Below are positions 53,392 to 63,990 of a stretch of DNA of 64,000 nt, piece by piece. Each line of letters begins with the position of its first letter. Positions within the stretch are counted from its first letter, which is position 1. The position numbers and the translations under genes are program-made. The notes beneath the pieces are model-generated. The model ran no database searches. It saw only the letters and a list, made by a program, of their open reading frames with translations, and was not told where the DNA came from. The DNA lies in NCBI GenBank assembly GCA_033807775.1, contig CM066321.1:46884055-46948054 (forward strand). The letters run 5' to 3'. The stretch comes from Saussurea involucrata (lineage: Eukaryota; Streptophyta; Magnoliopsida; Asterales; Asteraceae).

Positions 53392-54438
53392 GATGGCCTG
53401 CTTCTGCGGTTTCAGAGTGGTCTTATAGCAGTCGCGGGCGACTTTTGGCTCACTTTTGATCTCCTGGACTCCCCACGGCATAGGGAACTTCATGGTCTGA
53501 TGATACGTCGAGAGAACAGCTTTCATATCATGGATCCATGGTCGACCTAAGATGACGTTATAGGCCGACGTACAGTCGATGACGTTGAACTTGGTCTGCT
53601 TGTTGATTCCTCCGGCATAGACAGGCAGGGTAATCTCTCCAAAGGTACTCTCCGCGTCTCCATTGAAACCGACCATGGTTGTCGAGCGTCGGGTGATTTC
53701 TGATCGATCGATTCCCATGGCCTTGATGGTATCAAGGAAGATGACATTTGCTGAACTGCCTCCGTCAACCAAGACTCGTCGGGTTAAACAGTTACCAATC
53801 GTGAGTTGAATGATCAACCCATCATGATGCTTCCGATACGAGTCACCGAGGTCGTCCTGGTCGAACAAAATCTTCATAGCTTCTAACTCCAGATCTCCTT
53901 TGGGTCTTGATGAACGAGGAACAGGTCGATCGTCAGGTGCCTGGCTGGCATGACGTTTGGTTGCAGAATACGTCAGACCGCACACGTCGGAACCACCAGT
54001 TATACAGTTAACGACTTTTGCATGATCGGGAGTCGGCGGTCGAACGTCGTTAGTTGGAGTAATGACGTCGTCGATGATACTCTTGAGATTGCCCTTCGAG
54101 ACATGATATGCTAGCTCCTTTTTGAGAGCTATACAGTCGTCCGTCATATGACCGTGGTCGACGTGGAAGTCACACCACTTTGATTTATCTTTCTTACTGT
54201 CGTCTTTGTCGGACTTCTTTAGCCACCGGATGGTCACCTGGACGGTCTTCAGGGCCTCGACCAAGTCCTTAGTAGTCCCGTTGAATCTATAGGAGGATAT
54301 CTTAGGGTACTGAGGAAATTTGGTCACGGTCGCGGTCTTGAACTCCGCTTTCGTCTTGAACCGGACGTTCGAGATTTGTCGCGCAGGCTCTGACTTGGAC
54401 ACCGCCTTCGTCTTGAACTCTGGCTTCTTTACACTCAA
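53392..54438 (-). pseudogene. gag-pro: Gy-3 gag C-terminus and protease
   Basis: A 349-codon open frame: a basic gag tail, the CCH-like WCDFHVDHGHMTDDC, and an aspartic protease with DGGSSANVIF (catalytic DGG), GFNGDAESTFGEI and ILGRPWIHDMKAVLS. It ends at the amber codon 53389-53391. Upstream continuity with gag is broken by a 1-nt loss near 54467. Confidence 0.88.
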
Positions 54439-55645
54439 CGACCTCTTGTCGTTAGAATGCTTACGACGAAGGCAATATCGTCTTCCACCCTCATATAGGA
54501 AAGGGTTCTGGCTCGGACGTCTTCAAAATTCTCTGGGGGATACTTGGTCAGATCGGTGTATAGACCCGAACTGTCGTCTAGACCACGTTTGTAGGCTTTG
54601 ATCGCGGTCTTGACGTCGTATTTACGAATACTGATCATATCTGCATTGAATCTATTGAAGTAACTCCGAATAGATTCATCGGTTTTCTGCACGACATAGT
54701 ACAGGTTGCTGGTCTGCTTCTCCATCTTGCGACTGCTAGCGAACTGCTGGGAGAACTGGTTGACTAACTCAGCGAACGACCCGATGGATTTGGGCCTGAG
54801 GTTAATCAACCACTGAAGGGCAGGACCCGTGAGGGTCGCCCCGAAAATATTGCACATGCAAACCTCTTGATACATGTACGGGATCGAGACCGTCCACATT
54901 AACTGCTTATACTGCGCGATGTGCTATGTTGGATCGGTTATCCCCGAATACTTGGGCGTGAAAGAGGGGATGTTATACTTCTTCGGGATGTCGACGGTCG
55001 CTATCGTATCGCCGAAATGCGACGCTTGAAATCCCGAGCGAGGCTCGACATCGACGGGCATGGCTTCCTCTGGCAGCTTGGCGAGTAGATATAGTACACG
55101 CTCATTCTGGTCTTCCAACATCTTCAACCGCTGCGCGGCGGGGTCGTTACGATCGGGATTCGCACCGGTTGGAGGTTAATCCCCGAACTAGTGCCATTTC
55201 CATACGACGAGCCATTGGCGTCCCCATTGAAAGGGACAAAGTACGGCTGGGACCCATTGTGCATGGGTGGTGGTCTCAGATGTTGAGGCGGATTCGGCCC
55301 GAACTGGGGATTTAGGATGAACGATCCCTGCTGCTGGTTCTGACCGAACGGAACTTGCTGTTGATTCTGACCGAACGGTCCTGGCCCTGGATTCTGAACG
55401 AATGGACCCGGACCTGGATTCTGGATGAATGGAGCGGATCCTGGATTCTGACCGAACGATCCTGGACCTGGATTCTGAACGAATGGTTTGGGACCATTCG
55501 GTGGTCCGAATGGATTCCTCAGTCACGCGATTTCTTCGGCTGCCCTTCGACTTTGATCAGCAAGGACATTGATTTGATTTCGCGCAACTTCCAACTCTTG
55601 ATACATCTGGGCAATGAGTTGCTCTTGATTTCCATGGGCTGCCAT
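54435..55645 (-). pseudogene. gag: Gy-3 gag
   Basis: ATG at 55645-55643 (MAAHGNQEQLIAQMY). An early TGA falls in EIA*LRNP (about 55525). Next are tandem QNPGPGPFG-type repeats (about 55310-55500), then HLRPPPMHNGSQP, a frameshift near 55160-55190, and LEDQNERVLYLLAKLP. A TAG at about 54925 and the C-terminal gag core (WLINLRPKSIGSFAEL, RKMEKQTSNLYYVVQ) follow. Arg/Ser-rich frames on the - strand here are out-of-frame readings of the repeats. Confidence 0.82.
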
Positions 55646-55746
55646 TTTCCTGAAACAGAAAGAAGAGGAAACTCCAAGAAACCGTTAGTAAGACGCACGT
55701 TTGTCGAAGACTTTCTCTAAATTGGGCCCCACGGTGGGCGCCAAAC
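55646..55746 (-). other. Gy-3 leader and primer-binding site
   Basis: Short leader. Next to the LTR the - strand reads TTTGGCGCCCACCGTGGGGC, a typical PBS for plant Ty3/gypsy elements. The Gy-1 and Gy-2 equivalents read TTTGGCGCCATCCGTGGGAC. Confidence 0.8.
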
Positions 55747-56455
55747 TGTTAATGCCAAAAATTGTCCAGAAGGATAACTTAAGGTTGATTGTGGAGCTTA
55801 ACAACTAAAGATAGAAATCGTTCGACAAAGTAATGCGATAAACACTAAAATGTAAATGAGACGAAGGGATTTGGTGACGCGGGAAAAACCTCAACGAGGA
55901 AAAAAACCCGCGGACGACTAGGAGGGTCGTCGATGCACAATGGTCGCCAAACAGGGGCGATGTCCTTATGTTTCAGGTGTCGAGAGTACAATGATTACAA
56001 TACAAGTGAAAGAAAGACTTGAAATGTAAAGTAACAAGTGTATCGTGCGTAAAAACTAATACGTCGTGTGTAAAAGTAAAGCGTCGTGCGTAGGAATCGT
56101 GCATCGAGAACGATCTTTCGAGAAAGATTTCTTTGCTTTGAGTGCTTTCGCAGCGTGTTTGTTCTTGAGAATTTAGATGTCCGCAAATGAGGCTGAAGTC
56201 TTTGTATTTATAGTCTTCGTAGCTTTGAATGACCCTCGTGAACGTAACAGTCGTAACGGCCGCTGTAGTTAATGCTCATAATTGCCTTGTCGGTTATGTC
56301 CGTTGGCCATTAATGATGTTGACCCAGCATTAAACATGAAGATCATAACAGTTGTTATACGTTAGTCGGTCGAGGTCGTAAGGCTTCTTACGACGGTCGA
56401 GTGTCGTGAGTAACAAACTGGTCGTGGTCTAGACTGGTGAAATTTTACCCAAACA
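55747..56455 (-). repeat. Gy-3 5' LTR
   Basis: 709 bp, TGTTAATGCC to ACCCAAACA, matching 33049-33756. It is followed by ATTGA and the N-terminal part of Gy-0 gag. Confidence 0.92.
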
Positions 56456-56777
56456 ATTGACAAATGGCCCTGGACCTATCTGGATTGCTGGCCTTACGAA
56501 AGGTACACCTGTAGGTCGGGGACTGTTATGAGGTCCAAAGGAATTGGCAATCGTCGGATTCCTCAGAGAAGCAATTTATGCGGCTGCCTTCTGGTTCTGC
56601 TCGTTCAGGGCTTGAATCTGACTCCGAGCTGCATTCAATTCCGCATGAAGTTGAGCCATAGGATCTTGGTAATTTTCCATTTACCTGAAAACGACAAAAA
56701 ACTTCACAAGATTGTTAGAGCGATGTATGCTTGGCTTGAGATTTTCTCTAGATGAGGTCCCAAGGATGGCACCAAAC
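56456..56777 (-). pseudogene. gag: Gy-0 gag N-terminus, leader and PBS
   Basis: - strand ATG at about 56682 (MENYQDPMAQLHAELNAA) followed by QALNEQNQKAA, a stop, then LRNPTIANSFG and PFVN, where Gy-3 interrupts. The sequence is homologous to 62785-63010. Bases 56683-56777 are leader; the PBS is degraded (TTTGGTGCCATCC). Confidence 0.8.
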
Positions 56778-57646
56778 TGTTAATGCCAAAAATCACCCAA
56801 AGGATAACTTAAGGTTGATGTGGAACTTTTAACAACTAAAGAAAGGGATCTCAAGACAAACAACATAATCGCAAAAAGGGTAAATAAGACTAGAGAATTG
56901 CTGACGCGGAAAACCTAAACGAGAGAATAAACCGCGGTCGACTTGTGAGAGTCGACGCTGCACTATGATCGTCAAACAGTGGCAAAAGTCCTTTGGTAAC
57001 AAGTGTTTTGTGTACAACAGATTACAATAAGAGTAAAAACAAACTTAATTGTAAGATAAAGTTATGTGCCATGTGTAAATCATGCGAAATAAGATGTTGT
57101 CGTGCGATTTGAACTGTTGTCGTGCAAGACTTGCGTTAGCAATATGTGTTTGAATGCTCAAATTGTCACTGTTGTATTGCGTAGAAATATAGGAGAGTTG
57201 AGTTTAGATATTGAATATTTCAATGTTCAACTTGATTCGGTTTGTGTATCTGTGTCTATCTGTTGTGGCGTTCGAATGTGGAATAGGCCTTTATATAGCT
57301 TCCGTCGGCAATAAATGCGTCTTGATGACTTGTTTTGTAACCGCTATCAGGCCTTTAATGTCATTAAGAGCTCGTCTGTTACTGGCCTCTGTACCATGAT
57401 TGTTCGTGGACCTGCATTAATGAACAAAAGAAACGGATGTTGACTGTTAACGGTTAGTGTAATCATACGACTGTCTTGAGTCTTGGACGTCGGTCGTATG
57501 AAACATACGACCAAGGTGGAAATGTACGACCAAATGTTCGGCCGTAAATAACCTGTAAGACCTTATCTTAATACAAGAGTAGTCTTATATAAATGTCATA
57601 TGAGTTATTTATCGTCGGTCGTGAGGTGTGAAATTTTACCCAAACA
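56778..57646 (-). repeat. Gy-0 5' LTR
   Basis: 869 bp, TGTTAATGCC to ACCCAAACA; a third LTR subfamily, related to 63105-63247 and, inverted, to 2863-4088 (shared GCCTTTATATAGCTTC promoter complement). On its right the integrase of Gy-4 begins at once (TGGAT...), so Gy-0 inserted in that integrase. The partner LTR is not seen in the window. Confidence 0.88.
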
Positions 57647-58724
57647 TGGATAACTTACCTACGTTTGGCTCCTTAGTGTTTTGGAAGACTCGTCGTAATA
57701 CGAAGTCACCTTCCCGGAAGACTTTGGCCTTAACATTTTTGTTAAAATGTCGTTCGATGACTTGTCTATGTGATGCCATTTTAACTAAGACGGATTCCCT
57801 CATTTCTTTGAGAGCGTCAAGATCGTAGCTTAGGTCCACCAAATTATGGTCAACAGATGTATGTCTTGATGTCGGGAGTTGCACCTCAATAGGTAGGACT
57901 GCTTCACAGCCGTAGACCAATGAGAATAGCGTTTGTCCTGTTGACGTTTGAGGTGTCGTACGATTAGCCCAAAGGACCGACGGGAGTTCTTCGACCCATC
58001 TTCCTTTCACGGCCTTGAGTCTTTTCTTTATCGAGTTGATGATCACTTTGTTGCTGGACTCTGCAAGACCGTTAGATTGAGGGTAACGTGGAGTCGAGGT
58101 CGTAAGTTTGATATTACGATCCTCGCAGAACTGTTGCGTACGATCACTTATGAATTATGATCTATTGTCACATACGATCTCAGAGGGAATTCCAAACCTG
58201 CAGATAATGTTAGTCTGGATAAAAGAGATGACCTTTTTATCCCAAACCTGGGAGAAGGCAACAGCTTCTATCCACTTAGAAAAATAATCCGTAAGGACTA
58301 ATAAAAAGACTTTCTGCCCAGGGGCAGGAGGTAACTTACCGACTATATCCATTCCCCATCTCATGAAGGGCTATGGGAGTAATGCCGTATGCAAGGGTTC
58401 AGAAGGCTGGTGTATCATACCTGAATGTCGTTGACATGAGTCGCAGCTTTGGACATACCTGGTGGCATCCAGCCTTAGGGTCGGCCAATAGTAGCTTTGC
58501 CGGGATATCCGATTTGCAAGATTACGAGCACCAGAGTGGTTACCACATTCGCCATCGTGCATCTCTTTCAGAATTTTTTGCACTTGTTCTTGATTATTGA
58601 TACATCTTAGGTTCAGGCCCGTGGATGATCGTCGATAGAGTCGATTGCTGATTATAGGATATCTTGAAGCTTTGAACCGAATCTTTCGAGCTTTCATCTT
58701 ATCTTCAGGTAGTTGGTCGTGCAT
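57647..58724 (-). pseudogene. pol: Gy-4 integrase, truncated
   Basis: Open pieces 58724-58371 (zinc finger: MHDGECGNHSGAR ... CDSCQRH), 58364-58155 (core start WGMDIVGKLPP, first Asp present) and 58046-57636 (VEELPSVLWANRTTP to VFREGDFVLRRVF). The region 58155-58046 carries the second Asp/Glu part with stops (CDNRS instead of CDNGS). The C-terminus runs into the Gy-0 LTR. Confidence 0.82.
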
Positions 58725-59834
58725 AAGATAATTCTTGATGTTGTACGACCAACCATTCTCTTCATCGGGGCATGAATCTTCTCGGAGTCCTCGATGGACG
58801 AGGTTGCTAGATGAATCATAGGGATGGCATCGAATGACGGTTTATTGAGTGCCGATCCAAGACTTGCTAGCGTGTCGGCTTGAGTGTTTTGATCTCTGGG
58901 GATTTGCTCAATCGAGAATGGGTTAAACATTTTCGATTTCTCTTTAGCTATCTTAAGATAGGCTGTCATCTTGGAGTCTTTTGCCGCGAATTCCTCGTTC
59001 ATTTTGGTTTACGACCAATAGGGAATCGCTTCTGACGTGAAGTTTGGTTGCCCCCAAGTCGTGGGCCATGCTCATGCCTACGATCAGGGCTTCATATTCT
59101 GCTTCGTTGTTGGTAGCTCTGAAATCGGATCGTATGAAGTACACCATTTTGCCCCCCTGTGGTGACTTTAAGACGACGCCAAGACTCGCTCCTCTGGCGT
59201 TTGAAGAACCGTCGACGTGGAGTGTCCAAGTGGTGTCGTTTATAGTCTCCACAGTATAGGATTCATCTTGTGCTTCTTTCTCTAGTTCAGGACTAAAATT
59301 GGCGACAAAGTCAGCTAGGACTTGTGATTTAATCGCCGTACGAGGCTTAAAGTCGATGTCGTAACTGCTGAGATATATGCTCCACTCTGCCAATCGTTTT
59401 GTCAGTTCAGGTTTTCTCAAGACAGACTTGAGAGGAAAGTTAGTTACGACATTGATGGGATGAGACTCAAAGTAATGTCGTAACTTTTTGGCAGCTGTGA
59501 CTAGCGATAACAGTAACTTTTCCATAGACGTATACCGCGTCTCTGTGTCTAGCAAGGATTTACTAACGTAGTAAATCGGCAGTTGTTGTTTGTCGTCTTC
59601 CCTAGTTAAGACGGCACTTACGGAGTAAGGACTTACGGTGAGGTACAGCTGTAGGACTTCGTTGTCTTTTGGTTTCGATAGCAGGGGCGGAGCTGCCATG
59701 TATTCTTTCAATTTTTGCAATGCCTGTTCAGTGTTTTCTGTCCAACCGAAACCTCTGTTTTTCCTTGGGACGTTGTAGAATAAATGTATTTGTCGGATTA
59801 TCGAGATATAAACCGGTTCAACGCTTCCATACAA
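58694..59834 (-). pseudogene. pol: Gy-4 RNaseH and second RNaseH
   Basis: A 293-codon frame (59834-58953) covers standard RNaseH (LPIYYVSKSLLDTETRYTSMEK) and most of the archaeal-type RNaseH (LHVDGSSNARGASLGVVL, NNEAEYEALIVGMS). A frameshift near 58990 moves the end into 59002-58694 (IPRDQNTQADTLASLGSAL). Confidence 0.85.
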
Positions 59835-60787
59835 CCTGTGAGTCGTTGGACTTCTTTGAAGTTTCTAGGCGATTTAATACTGACTAGAGCTTTGATTTGA
59901 TCAGGATTAGCCTCAATTCCTCGTCGTGTGACCATATATCCCAGAAATTTCCCAACGCTGACTCTGAAGGAACATTTCGTAGGATTTAGCTTCATTTGAT
60001 ATTTTCGAAGGATTTCGAAAGACTTCTTCAAATGGTCAACGTGATCGGCCGCTTGTTTGGATTTGACGAGCATGTCGTTGATGTAAACTTCCATTGTGTC
60101 GCCAAGGTGTTCTTTGAACATCTTGTTGACTAACCTCTGATACGTCGATCCTGCGTTTTTCAGGCCAAAAGGCATGACTTTATAGCAGTAGATGCCTTTA
60201 TCTGTCATGAAAGCGGCTTTCTCCTGATCGTCGGTATGCATTAGGATCTGCTTATATCCTGAGTATACATCCATGAACGTTAGAAGCTCATGTCTTGCAA
60301 TTGCGTCGGCCATATCGTCTATATAGGGTAGTGGGAATGGATCCTTAGGACAGGCCTTGTTGAGGTCTGTGAAATCGATGCATACTCGTCACTTCCCATT
60401 CTCCTTTTGTACGACTACGACGTTGACTAACCAGTCGGGGTATTTTACTTCTCTGATTTTCCCGGTCTTAAGCAAGTTGTTGACCTCATCATTGATCACC
60501 TTGTTTCGTTCGGGGGCGAACTTGCGACGTTTTTGTTTTATGGGTTTGAATGACGGATCGACGTTCAACTTGTGAGAAATGACGTCGGGACTTATGCCGA
60601 CCATGTCTTTGTGCGTCCAAGGGAAACAGTCAGCGTGTTCCTGTAAAAAGGAAACTAGTTTTTCCCTTATGACGGGTTCTAGCGATGCCCCCACAAGGAC
60701 TACTCGATCAGGCTTGTCCTGGTCTAAGACAACTTCTTCTAGGCGATAGTCGTCAGTAGACTCAGGGACATCCTGGATATGTAATTG
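59798..60787 (-). pseudogene. pol: Gy-4 reverse transcriptase
   Basis: Linker after the amber stop (YRLEEVVLDQDKPDRVVLVGASLEP), then 60694-60389 (HKLNVDPSFKPIKQKRR, NDEVNNLLKTGKIREVKYPDW), a TGA near 60389, and 60313-59798 (MDVYSGYKQILM, GLKNAGSTYQRL). The catalytic motif is YINDMLV: the first Asp of YIDD has become Asn. Inactive. Confidence 0.85.
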
Positions 60788-60790
60788 CTA
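60782..60790 (-). promoter_or_regulatory. Candidate readthrough stop TAG-CAA-TTA (Gy-4)
   Basis: The - strand reads ATC TAG CAA TTA CAT at the junction of protease and RT. It is identical in position and in the nine-base core to 53383-53391 in Gy-3, although the two elements differ throughout and belong to different LTR subfamilies. Confidence 0.65.
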
Positions 60791-61515
60791 GATGTCTTTC
60801 TTCTGAGGTTTCAACGTCTCCTTGTAGCAATCGCGGGCGGTCTTCTGCTCCCTTTTGATCTCCTGTAACCCCCCCCCCCCCACGGTGTCGGTAATTTGAT
60901 CGTTTGGTGATACGTCGAGGGGACTGCTTTCATGTCATGGATCCATGGTCGACCGAGAATGATGTTGTAAGCTGACGAACAATCGATAACACTGAACTTT
61001 GTCTGTTTGTTGATCCCTTTAGCATATATGGGGTGGATGATCTCTCCCAATGTGTTGGTCGAATCTCCATTGAATCCTACCAAAGTTGTCGAGTGATGAG
61101 TGATCTCTGACTTATCGATGCCCATTGCTTTGATAGTGCTAAGGAAAATGATGTTAGTCGAGCTTCCTCCGTTGACCAAAACTCTTTTGGCTGAGCAATT
61201 GCCGATAGTAAGTTGGATAATCAATCCGTCATGATGTTTCTGCCAACTGTCTTGGAGGTCGTCTTGATCGAACGTGATGGGCATTGCCACCAGTTCCAAT
61301 TCGTGCTTCGGTCGGGACGACTGAGGGATAGGATATTCGTCCAACATTTGGCTGGCGTGCCGCTTGGCTTCCGAATAAGTTAAACCACAGACGTCTGATC
61401 CTCCTGTCATGCAGTTGACAACTTTCGCATGGACAGGCGATGTTGGTCGCGTGCCGTCAACAGGCGCTGATTCTTTGTCGATCAAATCATGGAGGTGGCC
61501 TTGGGAACAAGCCAA
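60791..61515 (-). pseudogene. pro: Gy-4 protease
   Basis: Frame 61515-60811: VVNCMTGGSDVCGLTYSEAK, then LVNGGSSTNIIF, where the family has DGGSS, so the catalytic Asp is lost (GAC-to-AAC type). Next is ILGRPWIHDMKAVPS. A C-run of ten (about 60869-60878) causes a frameshift just before the amber stop. Confidence 0.83.
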
Positions 61516-63010
61516 GCCAGCTCCTTCTGTAGTGCCAAGCAGTCGTCCGTCATATGGTCGTGGTCACTATGAAAGTCACACCATTTGGTCTAGTCTTTCT
61601 TGGCATCATCTTTGTCATTCTTCTTGGGCCATCGAATGGTCGACTGAATGTTCCTGAGAGCTTCGACCAAGTCTTTCGAGGTTCCTTTGAATCCATAAGA
61701 AGAGATCTGAGGATATTGAGGAAACTTTGGCGTAGGATTGTTCTTTTTCTTTTCGAACCGAACGTTTGATATCTGGCGCACGGGCTCTGTCTTGATGTTG
61801 GTCTTGGATTTGAAATCAGGTTTCTTTACTCCAAGTGACTTTTTGTCGCTTGAATGCTTGCGACGGAAAGCTACGTCGTCTTCTACTCTCATGTACGCCA
61901 ATGTCCTGGCTCGGACGTCTTCAAAGTTTTCTGGAGGATACTTCGTAAGATCTACGTACAAACCTGAATTGTCGTCGTCGAGACCTCGTTTGTAGGCCTC
62001 GATTACGGTTTTAATGTCGCAGTTTCGGATGCTAATCATTTCTGCATTGAAACGATTAAAGTAACTGCGGATGGATTCTCCATCGTTTTGGATGACGTAG
62101 TACAGGTCGCTGGTTTGCTTCTCCATCTTGCGACTACTGGCGAACTGTTGTGAAAACTGGTTGACCAACTCCGCAAAGTTGTTGATGGACTTGGGTTTGA
62201 GGTTGATCAACCATTGGAGAGCAGCACATGTAAGGGTCGCACCAAAACTCTTGCACATGCATACTTTTTGGTATTGATGTGGGATCGACGCGGTCCACAT
62301 CAGTTGCTTGTACTGGGCGATGTGCTCTGTTGGGTCAGTTATTCTTGAATATTTGGGCGTAAAGGAAGAAATATTGTACTTCTTCGGGATGTATACAGTT
62401 GCGATCTCATCGACGAAAGGTGATGCCTGGAATCCTGAGAGGGGCTCAACGTCGATTAAAATGGCGGCACCAGGTAACTTTGAGAGCAGAGACAACATCT
62501 TCTCATTTTGATCCTCCAGGAGCCTTAATCGTCGGGCGACTGGGTCGTCTGGATTGGACAATGTTCCCATCGGGGGAATGACTCCTGAATTTTGAGACGT
62601 CATGTCGACCGCGTATGGAAGTTGTTTGCGTACGACGAACCGTTAGCTTCTCCATTCTAGGGGAAATTCATGGGGATTGTCATCGTCGGTTGAGGGATCA
62701 TCGGGATGTGATAAGGCATGGCTCCGTTGTACAACGGGGGTGGCCTCAAATGCTGCGGAGAAAATTTTCTCTGGTGAGGAACATTGACAAATGGCCCTAG
62801 TCCCGTCTGGGGTGGTGGTCTTATGAATGGCGCACCAAAAGAAGGTCGGGGACCGTTCTGAGGTCCGAAGGAGTTGCCTATCGTTGGATTCCTCAGGGAA
62901 GCAATTTCTGCGACTGCTTTTTGGTTCTGCTCGTTTAAGGCTTGGATCTGGCTCCGTATGGCATTCAATTCCATGTGTAGCTGAGCGATTGGGTCTTGAT
63001 GAGCTGCCAT
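61516..63010 (-). pseudogene. gag: Gy-4 gag
   Basis: ATG at 63010-63008 (MAAHQDPIAQLHMELNAIRSQ). The N-terminal part runs to a TAG in MNFP* at about 62657; a frameshift follows at about 62610-62640. A 337-codon open frame (62603-61590) holds LLEDQNEKMLSLLSKLPG, YKQLMWTASIPHQYQKV and MEKQTSDLYYVIQ. A TAG in AKKD* at 61590 and a further frameshift precede protease. This copy serves as the intact reference for the rearranged gag fragments at 4089-4428 and 18399-18614. Confidence 0.85.
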
Positions 63011-63104
63011 TTTTCTGGAAACAACAAACTTCACAAGATTGTTAGTACGATGTATGTTTGGCTTGAGATTTTCTCTAGATGGGGCCCCACGGTGGGCGCC
63101 AAAT
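63011..63104 (-). other. Gy-4 leader and primer-binding site
   Basis: Short leader; the - strand reads TTTGGCGCCCACCGTGGGGC beside the LTR, the same PBS as Gy-3. Confidence 0.8.
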
Positions 63105-63247
63105 TGTTAATGCCAAAAATCACCCAAAGGATAACTTAAGGTCCATGTGGAGCTTTAACAACTAAAGAATAGAATCTCAAGACAAACAACACAATCGCAA
63201 ACAGAAAGTAAATAAGACAAAGAAATTTGGTGACGCGGAAAGCCCCG
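63105..63247 (-). repeat. Gy-4 5' LTR, interrupted
   Basis: It begins TGTTAATGCC and follows the Gy-0 LTR (56778 on) for about 140 bases, to GACGCGGAAA. Then Copia-C begins abruptly. Confidence 0.85.
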
Positions 63248-63990
63248 TGTCAGGATCGAATCTTAACAAGACTAACAATACTTAGAATTCAGAATTAAAG
63301 AATCTGCGGAATAGAACTTTAATTCACACAATCAAAGAACAATATATCAGAAAACACAAACTGATTGTATTCAATGCTTCGACTCACAAGATTACAACCA
63401 AACCTCAATCTTGATGAACAGGCTCAATCAAGACGACTTCTACTTCTCTAGAAATAGGGTTCTAAACCTTGAGGTTAATTCTCTCTAAAACACAATCGAA
63501 TTCTGTATCTCACGTATACGTCTATTTTCGAATAGCTATCTATAAACATCTATTTATACACAATAAGTACAAGATAACTATCAAAATAAATTGATCTTCT
63601 GAATCTTCTTTAAGCGTATCTTCATTCATTCCACTTTTATCTCCAAAATCTTCGCATCCCAAACTTATCACATCAGCAGTATTAATCTTTATTCAGCATG
63701 AGCAGTACTAATATTCTCCAGCAGCATTAATTCATTCTAGCAGTATTAACTCATTCCAGCAGCATTAACTTGTTCCAGCAGCATTAACTTGATTAGCAGT
63801 ACTAACCTTGTTCCAGCAGCATTAACTTGTTCCAGCAGTATTAACTTGACTAGCAGTACTAACTTGATTTGGCAGCACTAATGTTGTTCTGGCAGTACTA
63901 ACCTTTACTTGCAGTAGTAACCTTGTTCTGGCAGTAGTAATGTTGTTCTGGCAGCACTATCCATACTTAGCAAATCTTCAGTTCCCAACA
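63248..63990 (-). repeat. Copia-C 3' LTR (- strand)
   Basis: On the - strand the LTR begins TGTTGGGAACTG directly after a PPT (AGGGGGAGAT, 63991-64000) and ends GATTCGATCCTGACA: 743 bp with TG...CA ends. The element body lies beyond the right edge of the window. A TATA-like complement (TATTTATACAC, about 63550) is present. No frame of interest. Confidence 0.85.
63672..63962. repeat. AGCAGYAYTAA tandem array in the Copia-C LTR
   Basis: About 16 copies of (T)CCAGCAGCATTAACTTG-like units (core GCAGTACTAA, GCAGCATTAA, GCAGTATTAA) at 17-21 base spacing. It occupies the U3 portion of the LTR (- strand sense), where enhancer repeats are usual. Confidence 0.85.

Larger units (their letters stand above)
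33049..56455 (-). mobile_element. Gy-3: Tat-type gypsy element with antisense gene, containing Copia-B
   Basis: LTRs are 33049-33756 and 55747-56455 (about 709 bp, a subfamily distinct from Gy-1/2). Without Copia-B the element is about 10.3 kb. It contains all parts: leader/PBS, gag, PR, amber stop, RT, two RNaseH, INT, spacer, antisense gene, PPT. The flanks GTTTA (33044-33048) and ATTGA (56456-56460) are an imperfect duplication (3 of 5), but the flanking gag halves rejoin cleanly. Gag-pol has several stops and frameshifts. Confidence 0.88.
57647..63247 (-). mobile_element. Gy-4: degenerate Tat-type gypsy element (5' part)
   Basis: - strand order from the right: partial LTR (63105-63247), leader, gag, PR, amber stop, RT, RNaseH, second RNaseH, INT, then cut by Gy-0 near the integrase C-terminus. 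Its 3' part is outside the window or lost. Many stops and frameshifts suggest it is the oldest layer here. Confidence 0.85.

Noticed and set aside
55188..55526. Arg/Ser-rich frame on the - strand
   Set aside because: Out-of-frame reading of the QNPGPG repeats of gag.
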